Assembly: GCA_022497155.1 (NCBI GenBank)
Contig: MU385724.1
Span: 682,001 to 746,000 of the forward strand
Direction: 5' to 3'
Source of the DNA: Whalleya microplaca
Lineage: Eukaryota; Ascomycota; Sordariomycetes; Xylariales; Xylariaceae
Length of the DNA stretch: 64,000 nt
Of this stretch, positions 48,171-60,400 are shown one piece after another. Positions within the stretch are counted from its first letter, which is position 1; the number at the start of each line of letters is the position of its first letter. The translations under genes and the position numbers were made by a program. The notes under the pieces were generated by a model, which ran no database searches, was not told where the DNA came from, and saw only the letters and a list, made by a program, of their open reading frames with translations.

Positions 48171-49259
48171 CCGCCCCCCCCCCCCCCCCCCCCCCCCTTA
48201 TCATGGCGAAATAGAATTAAATATGCATGACAGCTGCTTAAATCGTGATCATTTGATATCTCAACACAACTATTCAAAACCTAAACAATTTCTACAGCTG
48301 CCGAAGTGCGAAATTTCGGCGATGCTGTATGAAATGTCATTATGATTTGTTGAGGCGTTAAAGCGTGATATAAGGTTTAGCCTCTACATTTCCACGACGA
48401 AGCTTTTATGGACATATATCCCTGGTTCACATTGGCTATATGTATGTGTTTTGAGGTCATTCAAGTAGTTCATAGCCTAGCTAGAATCCCCCCTCCATCT
48501 ACCTGAGAGAACGCCCTGGGATCTGGGGTTTGATACAGGCCTCTGGTGAGTCCTCAGCGAATCTCAATCTGCTTTCAGTTATGGTGACCTAAATTTGCGC
48601 TTAGTAAGGATGAACCTAATTATACCATAAAGTTAACTTTGTATAAATACTTGATACCAGATTGGATATGATGCTTTGATGTAGTCTCTAAGGGATATGT
48701 TCCGACTGGTGGATGCGAGAACAGCATAATTCGGCACTACCTCCGGCGCCGAGGTGTATATATCGGTTCTGTGCCATATTGTCCTGATTCCTAGTCCTGA
48801 CTATCAGCCAAGCCTTCGGTCATGGGTATACATTGTCATTCGGAGATAGACTGTACTCGCCCCTCACTGGCGGTCCCAACCGAGAGGTACACCAAACCCA
48901 AGTTCACTGACAACCCCAACATCGAACAAGGTGATATGGTGGATCCTTATCTGTACCCTTACCGTAGCATTCAATGCCATGCAACGTGATACCAATAGAA
49001 CAACCCTAGATAATAGGCACATCTCGCCCGAGATCTGGGCCGAGCTATTCTAGGTTCCCCGCTTTTGATTTGCTCGCTTCCCTTCTACCTATATCTTAGA
49101 TAATCTGCAGATAGGTATCCCGAGGAGCTTCATTCTAGAACTCACTTACACTATTGCTGACAGTGAGATTGACGATTTACCCCTCTATAATGCTTACGTT
49201 TTTATGCCGACTTTCTCTTCCCCGGACGTTTCAGCCACAACTTTGACATTTTTACGGAT
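47483..49259. other. Intergenic region with assembly gap
   Basis: No gene is supported. It contains the homopolymer-flanked gap at 48000-48197 and AT-rich sequence on both sides. The right end should carry the OPT transporter promoter. Confidence 0.5.
48000..48197. other. Scaffold gap flanked by poly-G and poly-C
   Basis: Ten Ns at 48096-48105. To the left is a run of about 25 G (48000-48024); to the right is a C-rich run with scattered G up to 48197. Such tracts at contig ends are typical of read-end or assembly artefacts, and the real sequence and length here are unknown. Confidence 0.85.
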
Positions 49260-51938
49260 ATGACCGAAGCGATAGACCGGGTTGATAATGAGTCCGATCC
49301 GGGACGGGATCCGGAGAAGATCCCGGTCCGGGTCACCCAGGAACGGATCCGAGATCAGATCCCCCATGAAATGCTAGAGGAGCTCGCCCCTAATGGCGAT
49401 GGCGAATACATACTAGAACAGATTGATAATATGACCGAGGAAGAAGCTGTAGCTATTATCCAGGAGTCTGCTGACTTCTACGCCGATGATTGGAATTTCC
49501 CGTCGGACATGAGGGAGCGTCTCAAGAAACTGCAGCAAGGTCCCAAGCTGTATGGTGATTTCTATGATCGCGATCTGAGGATCGATGCTGTCATGCTGAA
49601 GTACTCATCGCCTTATCCGGGAGTGCGTGCGGTTGCTGAGATTCTGGATGACCAGAATGTCCCTATCGAAACGATCCGGGCTTACTTCTTGGGCATTGGC
49701 TGGGCTGTCATCGGTACCTTCATGGCGACATTCTTCAACAGCCGATTTCCGTCAATCAGTAAGACTGAGCCTGAAGGTCCCCCTCCCATATGTATACTAA
49801 CTTAGACTCAAGCCTTGAGTGGTCAGGTAATTCAGATTCTGCTTTATCCTTGTGCCAAATTTCTCGAGCGCGTGTTGCCAGACTGGGGCATTACAATCAG
49901 GGGCACTCGCCACTCACTAAATCCAGGAAAGTGGACATTCAAAGAACAGATGTTCGCGACTATCACCTACAATATTGCCATTTATACAACAAACAGCTAC
50001 GGAATGATCCTAGTCCAGAAATCGCCAGTATACTACGGTCAGACGTTTGTCAACTTTGGTTACCAGTTGATGTTGACTTTGTTCGTTCAACTGATGGGAA
50101 TGGGGTTCGCAGGCTATCTCAGGCGCTTCAGTGTGTATCCGGTCAAGGCACTATGGCCGACCATTCTACCAACCATCGCTATGAACCGAGCTCTGACTCG
50201 TCCCGAACCAAGGGAAAACGTCTACGGATGGACTATCTCTCGCTATAAGTTCTTCTACGTTGTAACTATTGGCATGTTCTTCTACTATTGGCTGCCCGGA
50301 TATCTTTTCACGGCCCTCTCGACGTTTAACTGGATGACGTGGATTAGCCCGCAGAACATCACTCTTGCTATCATTACTGGATCTTCGCTGGGACTTGGGC
50401 TGTTCAATCCCATTACGACTTTCGACTGGAATGTCGCGACGTCTTCGTATGCAGCTCTAGCCCAGCCCTTCTTTGCAACTTGTACCATGTACTGCGGCGC
50501 CATCCTTGGTGGCATTATAATCCTAGGGATCTATTATTCCAATATGTACAACACTGGCTACCTTCCTATAAACTCGTCCTCGGCATTTGCTAATGATGGA
50601 ACCCCTTACGAGGTCCAAAAGGTCGTTGTGAACAACAGACTCGATGAGACTTTATATCAGGAGTACTCGCCCCCATTCTATTCTGCTGGTTATATTCTGA
50701 CAGTCGGGGCCAATTACGCATTCTACCCCGTATACTTCCTCTACATTATGGTCAACCAGTGGAAAACCGTAGGAAAAGCATATATTGACTTCTACAAGGG
50801 ATTGCGACACGGCAAAGGCAATTATGAAGGCGCCATGGACGTGCATAGTCGCCTCATGTCAAGGTACCCGGAAGTGCCAGATTGGTGGTTTCTCATAATA
50901 CTGCTCGGAGCCATAGTAGTCTCCATCGTCTTCCTCAACATCTATCCCCTCGATACTCCAGTGTGGTTAGTCTTCCTAATGATCGGCATCAACATCGTCT
51001 TCGCCGTCCCCCTCTCGTTCCTATCAGCGACGACGGGAACGAATCTCGGCCTGGGCGCGCTGATCCAGGTGATCACGGGCTACATCCTCCCCGGCAACCC
51101 GAACGCCTTCCTCTTCTCCCAGACGCTGGGATCGTGGGCCCTGGCCGGGTACGGCGACAACTACGTGCAGGACCAGAAGATGGCGCACTACACGAAGATC
51201 GCGCCGCGCGCGGTCTTCCGCAGCCAGATCGGCACCATTATCATCACGTGCTTCGTCGCCGTCGGCACGCAGGACTTCATCATGAACAGCGTGCACGGGC
51301 TGTGCACGCCGGACCAGCCGAGCCGGTTTACGTGCGCGGCCGACGGCGCGCCCCTCTACGCCAGCTCGCTGATGTGGGGCCTGCTCGGCTCCGACCGCAT
51401 GTTCAATGAGATCTACCCGCTGTTTAAGTGGTGCTTCCTGATCGGCACCGTCGTCGCCATTGTCTTCCTGGTAGGACAAAGCTACGGACCTAGATATCTG
51501 CCTGCCGCACGCGAGAAGTTGCGCGAGCGGCTCAGGCCGCGCACGTTCGCGATGCTGGACCGCACCCTCTTCCCCTTCGTCGCTTCTCTGCTTTGGCTGA
51601 ATCCCGTCCTCGTCATCCAGGGTATCCAGCACTGGGCGCCGTCGAATCTGTCGTACAAGACGCCGGGCATGATCCTGTCGTTCGTCTTCATGTACTGGCT
51701 GCCGCGGCACCGACTTGCGTGGTGGGAGAAATATAACTACGTGTTGTCGGCGGCGTTGACTGCAGGTGTTGCTGTTAGCGCGCTGGTTATGTTCTTTGCA
51801 GTGGGATATACCCCCGTTGCTCTGGACTGGTGGGGAAACACTGTTAGCCATGCGGGTGTCGATGGGTCGAGTGTTGGGATCCTTCCCATTCCTGAAAGAG
51901 GTTACTTTGGCCCTGCAAAGGGAAATTTCCCAGTGTAG
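49260..51938 (+). CDS. OPT family oligopeptide transporter
   Basis: Two exons (49260-49758 and 49813-51938) give 874 aa, normal for the family. The cytosolic N-terminus is acidic, and AEILDDQNVPIETIRAYFLG leads into the first membrane helix. Many hydrophobic helices follow, with OPT landmarks such as YGWTISRYKFF, NPITTFDWN, ILPGNPNAFLFS, KIAPRAVFRSQ and CTPDQPSRFTC near the end. It is predicted to be a plasma-membrane proton-coupled importer of small peptides or peptide-like compounds. The start is the first ATG of the exon. Base composition is uneven: about 50985-51560 is clearly richer in G+C than the rest of the gene. The nearest neighbour downstream is a minus-strand fructosamine-kinase-like gene. 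Confidence 0.95.
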
Positions 51939-52882
51939 ACAGATTTGAATAGTTTATATCACTCCTTGAAGCCGATTTGAGACTACCGTATACCGACTTA
52001 TAAGTTGTAGCGTGAGATTTTTTTTCCCCCGAAATGCAAAACAGTAAAGCAATTCGTGAATGAAGAAGACTGTTCCATATTAGGTAACACATGTCTTTTA
52101 CACTTATAAGGCGAAGGTCAGCATTATGTTGTTGGAAATGGCCTAATAATCATGCCCTTTAGCTGACAATTATTTGCTGAAGTATAGATTGCTCGATGAT
52201 GAAGTTCAATAGTATATTCCACTCTTCTTCTCCTTATGATCTTGTTACTATATAACTAGACCACGAGTATAATCAGGTTTTCAGGACAATAGTCCATATT
52301 CATATGGTATAGTAGAGAGTCGCATCTAGGCCTGTACGAGATAAGCTCTCGGTCTACCATAATATTTTGTCCTGAAAGAAAGTTTATTGGCGATTCTTTT
52401 AATGAGTGAGTGTAACATTAGACCAATCTCATAACTTGACATATATTCAAGTAGCTATCCCGATACTCGGTAACCAAGAGCCAAGAGCACACCAAAGAAT
52501 CGTTATGACGTTTTGTCAAGCTAGAACCGGTTGCCTCCAAAGGATCTGAAGCTTCTCCAGAAAATGTTCTAACCATCTCCACTGGGTTCCTATACCAATT
52601 GAGTTGAAAGAGGCTGACATGTAACGCTCCAAGGTGCGTGTCCTCACACATGGTTATCTTTTGTCCACGAGAGTCTCTCGTGGAATTGAATTGATCACAA
52701 CCTTGCTTCATATTCAACATCGGGAGATTTATCGTCCTAGTGTGATAACTGAAGTTAGCAGTTGATCTTCTAGGGCTTGTTTCAAGTAAAGTTGTGTCTT
52801 AGACATGTTTGGTAAGCCCACGGGCTTCATATGAGCTCGAAGTGATAGTTAAGCCTCCGAACCAAGGATCATGCCGTGAATG
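51939..52882. other. Intergenic region between convergent genes
   Basis: This lies between the 3' ends of the OPT transporter and the fructosamine-kinase-like gene. AT-rich; no gene supported. Confidence 0.5.
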
Positions 52883-54353
52883 TTAGCTCCGAAATATACA
52901 TACCGGAACATATTTCTGAACTAAGTAAACCATATCATTGAATGCCCTATTAGATATTAGAATGTTTCTTTCAGACTTAGAAAGAGAGAGACTTACTGCT
53001 GTAGAGATGGCGATCCAGCAAAACATGCGCTATGCATAAAATTTGTCTTTGCGCTGTAGAGACGATTTCTGTCATCCCATTCCTCTTCGGGTTCACTAGG
53101 TTCGCAGTTTCTCAGGTACTCTCTGCGAAAGGCCTTCGCTTTCAGTTGATGTCTCTCAGATCGCCAAATTCCCAGCTCCATTTCATTATGGGCATAGTAA
53201 GCGGCGCAGTCAAAGATCCACGGATCTCCAGTTTCACTATCTACTGCGACGTTACCATCCCATAGATCCCCGTGGATCAACATAGGAGTCACTGATCGCC
53301 CATCTGACTCTAGGGCGCCAATTAGTCGTGGGATGAGATGAGATTGAACTCTCTTGTAGACGACGTCGAGCTCTTCCCATGGGTCATTTGTCTCCTTTGC
53401 TTGCCGATAAGCAACATCAAGTAGCTTCGAAAAGAAAGTCGTCCAGCTATCTTCCCAACCCACATATTGAAGTCTGGCGCCATCATAGGTCTGAACGGGG
53501 AAACCGAATTTCCCATTAGGAGACGTACTACGCAAATGCATTGCAGCTAAGCGGGTTCCTAGCTTAGCAGCATTTGGTAGACCTGGCTTGAAATCCTTGT
53601 ACTCTATGAGGAAGAAGTATGTATCTGGCACAGCATCCTTCTAAGGTATCAAAAGATGTCGCGTCAGTTTCTAAGTCTAATTAAAGAAATCCCAGCATAT
53701 CTTCCTGGGAATTCCTAGAGAATATACTGAAAAACAACGATATGATTATGCTGCTTACTGCTAAAGGTCAGCGGTCACAGCCAAAAGGACATGAGAGATA
53801 TATTGAGAAACAGGTTTAAGGGTATGAACGATGCGTTGTTATACATACCAAGTTTGCCCCAAGCTATGGGTTTCGGAACTAGATTAGGGGCAAGTTTGTG
53901 TAACTCGGTCATGCCAGTAAACTCCCCTTCAATTTGGTGTTTCCCTAGATCACCTGCGACATACTATAGTAGCCATTGGCGTTAGTTTGAGTAGCTTTCT
54001 TAATAATACCCACTGAATAAGCTGGTGGGGGGGAGGGTATTCGAGAAGCTTAGCTTTTATACCTTGAGAAAAAATGGCGTGGGCCTACCCTCTGCATCAA
54101 CGGCATTAACCTTAGCTGTGAATGACCATGCAGAGAGTCCGTAAATATGCGCTGATATGGCTTTAGCGCCCGCAGGCAGTGCTATTTTGTAGTTAATGGT
54201 TAGTTCCCTGTAAGTACGAAGGATTTGAAATTCTGAAGACACTTAAAAAGCCATACCATCAATGACAGCATCGTCCAAAGGTAATTTCCCCCCTGAACTA
54301 TTACTTAGAGATGTTAAGTGCTCTTTGAGCTCTGTTTGAAGCTGAAGCGCCAT
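52883..54353 (-). CDS. Fructosamine/ketosamine-3-kinase family protein, one junction unresolved
   Basis: Exons on the minus strand: 54353-54257, 54181-54063, 53963-53849, about 53640-52997, then 52946-52904 with a possible end at 52883. The protein starts MALQLQTELKEHL and contains ISAHIYGLSAWSFTAKV, FFLKYVAGDLGK (split by an intron), EGEFTGMTELHKL, VPKPIAWGKL, PDTYFFLIEYKDF, and the catalytic LIHGDLWDGNVAVD followed by GDPWIFDCAAYYAHNEMELG. Family members phosphorylate Amadori products on proteins or small molecules. Most phases fit, but the exon ending in GKL has its only good donor (GTATGT) in phase 1, while the next exon (KDAVPDTY) can be read only in phase 0. So either a 1-bp indel has broken the gene or an unusual splice is used. 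The gene is divergent from the MFS gene, with 615 bp between the ATGs. Confidence 0.7.
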
Positions 54354-54968
54354 TCGGTCCCAAGTTGCTTACACACTCTAAATCCAAGAGGCTCTCGTGG
54401 TTCAATTCTAGGATTAAAACTATGTTAATAAAGAAGAAAAGAAACAGTAGGCACTGAGCTAGCATCTACCCAACTCCACCTCGGTGTTCAAAACGTTATG
54501 TAGGCTGGCACTTATATCCCTGTCATCTTATTCTTCAAGAGTCCGCGAACCGCTGAGAAGCGGGGAAGAATGAGGCGGGTCGCAGGCTATGGGGAGTGAA
54601 TATATGCTTTTCCAGACATGATTGGCCATTTTGATAGATCACCGCATAACAACATGCAGTTATTTGTACAACCAAAGAATTTAAAGGATTTTCAGCGCCG
54701 ATCCAATATTCGAGTCTATTATTTGGCCTCCAACCTCGGTTTCAGAGGCAACTGCAACCGTGGGGCGGTGGACAGCCGTGCAAGGTTAGGCACATCCTTG
54801 TCAGAGCAGAGGAATCCAGAGTCGCTGTTAGGAATCTATCGGGCCGCACCGGGATACAGCAGTTGGCGTAGATTCCAGAACGATACGGGGAACAACAACA
54901 TGCCAGATTGCACACGTCTCGAAAACTTCTTCTATCATAAAGATAGAGTCGAACCTATACCCATAGCT
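54354..54968. promoter_or_regulatory. Divergent intergenic region of the fructosamine-kinase-like and MFS genes
   Basis: 615 bp separate the two start codons, so both promoters must lie here. An open stretch runs into the MFS frame from an ATG at 54618, but the family-like start is the ATG at 54969. No specific operator could be recognised. Confidence 0.4.
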
Positions 54969-56688
54969 ATGTCGCATGAAAGAGTTACTGAATCGACTCC
55001 GAATGGACGAATTCTTGTCGAGAATGTACCAGCAGAGCCGTATTCAACATTCACGGTATGGCAAAAACGATGGATTGTTTTTTTGATAGCTGTAGTTGGT
55101 ATGTTTTCTCCAATGAGCAGCTTCATTTTCTATCCCGCTATCACGTCAATCGCAAATAGTCTCGATACTACTGTTGGGCTCGTGAATCTAGCTATTACTA
55201 TGTATATGATAGTTTCCGGTATCACTCCAGCTATCTTAGGGAACGCAGCCGATAAGTTGGGTAGGCGGCCTATATACCTCCTAGCCTTGTCTATCTATCT
55301 TGTTGGCAACATTGGCCTGGCACTTCAGAGTTCTTTTGCGGCCCTGTTGGTGTTGAGAATGGTTCAAGGTGCTGGAAGTTCAGGTATAACCGTGTTCCAG
55401 ATTTAAGGGTTGATGGAGCTGACGAGGAAAGGAACGATTTCCCTGGGATATGGTGTCATCTCAGATATTACTAGTCCTGCCGAAAGGGGCGCTTACGTTG
55501 GAATATTCTGTCTTGGGTAAAGCTTCAATAAGCCGTGTAGAACTACAGGTTTATTAATTGACTCTAGTCCAAATGTGGCGCCGCCTCTTGGCCCAGTACT
55601 CGGCGGTGCCATTGCAGCTCAGCTGGGATGGAAATGGATATTCTGGTTTCTTTCCATCCTTGGGGGAATAGTCTTACTCCTTGTCCTATTCGCGATGCCA
55701 GAGACAGCCCGAAGTGTTGTGGACAACGGCAGCTTATACGCTACTGGAATAAATCGGACTATTCTATCTTTCCTCATCAGGAGACCAAGACGAGGAAAAT
55801 GTGCCTCAAGGAACATAACAGAACGCAGGTTATCTTTTCCGAATCCATTAGCTTGTCTGAAGCTTCTCTTCTTCAAAGATGTATTCATTGTGCTTCTCTG
55901 TAATGGCATATGCTACGCAACCTATTGTTGCATACAAGGGTCACTTTCTACTCTGTTCATTGAACTATATGGCTATGGGGAGTTACAAGCAGGACTTATC
56001 TATATTCCTTTTGGAATCGGTTGTCTGACTAGCACCTATATCTGGGGTAAGTTAGAGACTCAGCCGCAAAGTGGAAGCTAAAATTACCCAGGCAAAATTC
56101 TCAACTATGATTACGCTAGAACGGCAAAACAATTTGGCTGTGAGGAAAACGATAACCGGGCTGGTGAACCCAATCATTTCCCCATTGAGTTTGCGAGACT
56201 ACGGAGCTCCTTCTATGTCATTGGCCTTGCTGCATTGTCAACCATGAGTTATGGTTGGGTGGTGCAGAAACAAGTTGTGAGTCTCCCTTCTAGAAAATAT
56301 GGACTTATCACTCATTATACTAGCATCTTGCCGTGCCTCTAGTTTTGCAAACGATAATCGGATTCACTATTACTGCATTGTTTGTTGTAGAATACCCCTA
56401 AACTTCCTTGTTTGTGAATATACTGATCTTCGAAAGGCACTTGGCACCCTGCTCACAGATCTGAACCCAAATCAATCATCGACGGCAGCGGCATCAGCAA
56501 ACATTGTACGATGCGCCCTTGCAGCTGGTGGTCTGGCTGCATTGCAACCGCTGATAGATGCTGTCGGCCCGGGGTGGTGTTTCACGATATTCGGACTGTT
56601 AAGCGGGCTTTGCGGTCTGTTGTTGCTCCTAGAAATACAGCTTGGTCCGCGCTGGAGACAGTCGAGGCTTGTACAGAACCAGACATAG
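54969..56688 (+). CDS. MFS transporter, drug:H+ antiporter (Qdr-like)
   Basis: Six exons (54969-55383, 55432-55516, 55568-56046, 56092-56276, 56324-56386, 56437-56688) in consistent phase give 492 aa. After a short polar N-terminus come FTVWQKRWIVFLIAVVGMFS and about 12 membrane helices. Motif A is NAADKLGRRPIYL, and RMVQGAGSSGTISLGYGV (across intron 1) is followed by SPAERGAYVGIFCLGPNVAP and LGPVLGGAIAAQLGWKWIFW (motif C region). The central loop carries GKILNYDYARTAKQFG, as in Qdr-type exporters, and the end reads GPRWRQSRLV. It is predicted to export organic cations, drugs or metabolites at the plasma membrane. Introns are very short (44-51 bp). No premature stop remains once the introns are removed. 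Confidence 0.9.
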
Positions 56689-57277
56689 AGGATGTACAAA
56701 CTTCTAGTAACAATGTGGAAACAAGAAACTCAGTAAGTAGAAAGGAAATAATTAGGATTGGTGAAATACTAGTGCTTGATTATGTCCCCCTTGGGAGTCC
56801 TAGGTATCTAGACTAGATGATTCCTAGTGTGGCAGAGAAAGAAAAAAAAAGAAAAGGTATTAAACAAGCATGATTTCTATAATTGTAGTCTATCCATGCA
56901 CAGCTCGGGCTTCCAGGCAGCTGTCAGGGAGCTGCCAGATTCCCAAGATGACACTTAGGCACTCGAGTAATACGAAGATCATTGCGTGACCCTGCGATGT
57001 TACATACGCCGGCTTAAAGCAGTATGTATATACGTATGTAGGGTGGGGGCTGTTATAAGCCAGGAGTGTCAATCCGTTGCCTCCATTGCCTGCTGCTCAG
57101 AAGACCCCAGTCAACCAAAAGTCCAAGACTCTCATGCATGCATGTGTGCTGCAATCACAATCTTGACCTCCGTTATCACTGAAAAGCTAGCATTACTGAA
57201 GAATTGTTCGCCAGGATGATTTCCTAGGTCTCTCTTACTACAGAGCTACCAAAACCATCCAAATGAGATAACCAGCC
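56689..57277. other. Intergenic region, MFS gene to NLR gene
   Basis: No gene seen. The right part should hold the NLR promoter. The NLR first exon is unresolved and may begin near 57278. Confidence 0.45.
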
Positions 57278-57420
57278 ATGTCGCATTCAGTGGCCTATTC
57301 CAAAGTACAAGGATGGTAAGACTCTACGAGATCCCCTTCAGGCGCATGCCTGCATAGCAAGTATGGGTTCCTTTTGAGTGTCGCAGTAACGACTAATGGC
57401 GTATCAAATAAAATAAATAG

Positions 57421-60400
57421 TTCCATCGAAAGTTCTTCTCGCATTCCAAACACCGCCGAATCAAAGACACGGCGGTCGAGACTACGGCTTCGAAAGAGGA
57501 CCATATAGAGCAAAGACAGAGCTTAGATAGTGAAGCGACCCTTGCTGTCACCGACAGCCTTACTATTGATCGACAAAGGAAGACTGAGAAATCGCCGTCG
57601 CATAATCGCCATACGTCTGATGCCTCAGCGCAATCAACATCATTTTCTGTTCGATCGAAGCCTCAGTTACCAGACCGGAAGGATGACCCGCTTGGCTTGA
57701 CCTTGATCTATACCCCAGATGGAGAGCCTTCGACCGATATCGTATTCATTCATGGGCTGGGCGGTTCCAGTAGGCTTACGTGGTCGAATAACCACGATCT
57801 TGACTTCTTCTGGCCCCTGAAATGGCTTCCAAGTGATCGCGATGTTAGCCGCGCTAGGATTTTCACCTTTGGTTACAACGCCGACTTTCGTTCGACCTCG
57901 CAGAGTGCTGTTTTAGGAATATCAGATTTTGCAAAGAATCTTCTGTTCGACATGCTTTATGGCAGGAGCCAAAGTGGCCAGAATCTTTGTTTAGGCCAGG
58001 TAGGTTGTGAATCTATTGGTAAATGGCTCGCTCAATTGACGTGTTCAAAGTTTCCTCTCATATTTGTCACCCATTCTATGGGCGGCTTAGTCTTCAAGAA
58101 GGTAAGATATGTTATACGATCACTGCCAGTTTTTCGTCCCTAACTCTACTTTCATAGGCGTATCTTGACGCACAATTAGACAGTCGTTATCAGAGTATTA
58201 CTCGCTCAATTAAAGCTGTCATATTTCTCTCAACCCCTCATCGAGGTACTGACTTATCCGACATTTTGAACAAGCTTCTCTCCGTGAGCTTTCGCACTTC
58301 GTCAAAACAATACGTCGCGGAGCTTGGCAAGCATGGATCATTCCTTAGAACTGTGAATGAGCAGTTCCGTCACCTTGCAGCTCGGCTTCAAATCTTTTCG
58401 TTTTATGAATCTTTACAGACACCAGTCGGTCTGAGTTCTACTGTAAGCATCCTCAACACGCTAGACTCCACTTCCAGTTGAACAAATATCTTACGAATCA
58501 TAGATGATCCTTGACGAGGATTCGGCTAAGCTAGGCTACCCAGGCGAGATCTCCCGGTCACTAAATGCAGACCACCACGGCGTGTGTAAATTCGCAAGTG
58601 CGGAAGATGCTAACTACCAGGCCATTCTGGGAGCCCTAAAGTCTCTTGTATCTTCGTATTCCACAGATAGTAAGTTGAGCTTGGAGCCATCCAACACAAA
58701 GACGAAAGACTGACTCTCATCGAAGCTACCCAGTGTACTGTGAACGAACTGGACACGATACAGACACTCTTAGCTGTATCAGATAATACGGAGCATGATT
58801 TTAACCACTTCTGGGGCCAGCGGGCGGAGGGCACCTGCGAATGGCTCCTAGATCGGCCTGACGTCCTCTCATGGAGCTCCTCCACTACCTGTTCCGAGCT
58901 TTTATGGCTTCATGGTCGTCCTGCCCGGGGCAAGTCTGTATTGGCCGCCTTTTTAATTCATGAACTACGAGAAAAAGGTGCCGCCGTTCAACATTTCTTT
59001 TTTCGCAGTGGCGATGAGACGAAACGCACCATTTCATCGCTGCTTAGAACGCTAGCATTCCAGATCGCAGTCCAGATTCCTGCATACCGGAAAGCTCTTG
59101 TGGGGCTTGCGGCGGGTGGCTACAAACCTAAAGAATCTGACTGGAAATCTACATGGAAGAGGTTGTTCCTGAACTTGCTCTTCAAGATTGACTTCTGTCC
59201 TCCTTTCTACTGGGTCATCGATGGCCTGGATGAATGTAACTCAGGACAACAAGCCTTGGAACTCTTGGGCGACATTAAAGACTCTAGAACGCCTATCCAT
59301 GTTCTCATTACGAGCAGATTCAGTCCAGGACTTTGCACTTCATTTGGACGTATAGGACCAAAACTACGGTCCAATTTACTTTCTATTGACCAAGAGATTA
59401 CTGACATACGCATTTATGTCGAGGAAGAACTGCAATACTTAAGCTGGGACCAAACCGTCAAATCAGAAGTGATTAACAAGATACTAGGTCAAGCAAATGA
59501 TAATTTTCTTTGGGTCTACCTTATTTTGGAAGAGATCAAAGAATGTCATACTGAAGACGATGTGAGGGACGCACTTGAAGAATTACCCCCTGGAATGGAT
59601 TCGCTATACAAGCGAATGGTAGATTCTATATCGCAAATTAGGCGACCTTCTGATCGAAACCTATCTCAACAGCTTTTACTGTGGGCCATACATGCTCGCC
59701 GGTCCATTTCGACCGATGAGCTCTCGGCTATCCTAGAGCCTGATTTCGGGCGTATCCTAGACATGGCAAGTACAATCAATAGGCTTTGTGGGCAATTCCT
59801 TGTAATCGAGGGCCAGAATCAGATTGGACTATTACACCAAACTGCTCGGGAATATCTTACAACCACTACAGAGCTTCCATTCTCATTGGATGTCTCCAAT
59901 GCGCACAGTGAACTTTTTCAAAAGTCTATATCAGCATTCATGGACCGCACTCTTCGCTCTAAACTTCAAGTCGCTGGCCCTCATTTTCTTCGATACCGGG
60001 CGACATGCTGGTTTCATCACCTGAGGATCCCTGGTTACCCCGACATTTCGGATGATCAATTGGACTTTTTGGTGAAGTTTTTCAAAGGACATTATGTTCT
60101 TGTATGGATCCAAATCTTGGCATTGCTAGGACAGCTTCGAGTACTGCTTGAAACTTCTCAACGTTTAAGCATTTTCATCAAACGGAAACGAAATACGGAG
60201 GCCGCTCGGCAGCCTTCGTTACGTCGCTTTGAAGATTTGGAACTACTTGATCTGTGGTCTAGAGATCTCCTCAAACTTCCAGGTAGATTTGGCAGCATCT
60301 TGTCCCAGGATCCTAATGCTATCCATAACTGCATTGTACCTTTCTGTCCTCAAGGTTCTGCACTGTACAGAGTTTTTGGTAGAGATTCACTCTCTCTGAA

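Noticed and set aside
48083..48277. Poly-Gly open frame at the gap
   Set aside because: Runs through the C homopolymer and Ns; artefact.
51024..51851. 275-codon open stretch opposite the OPT gene
   Set aside because: Antisense shadow of the GC-rich part of the transporter; Arg/Gln-rich with no family features.
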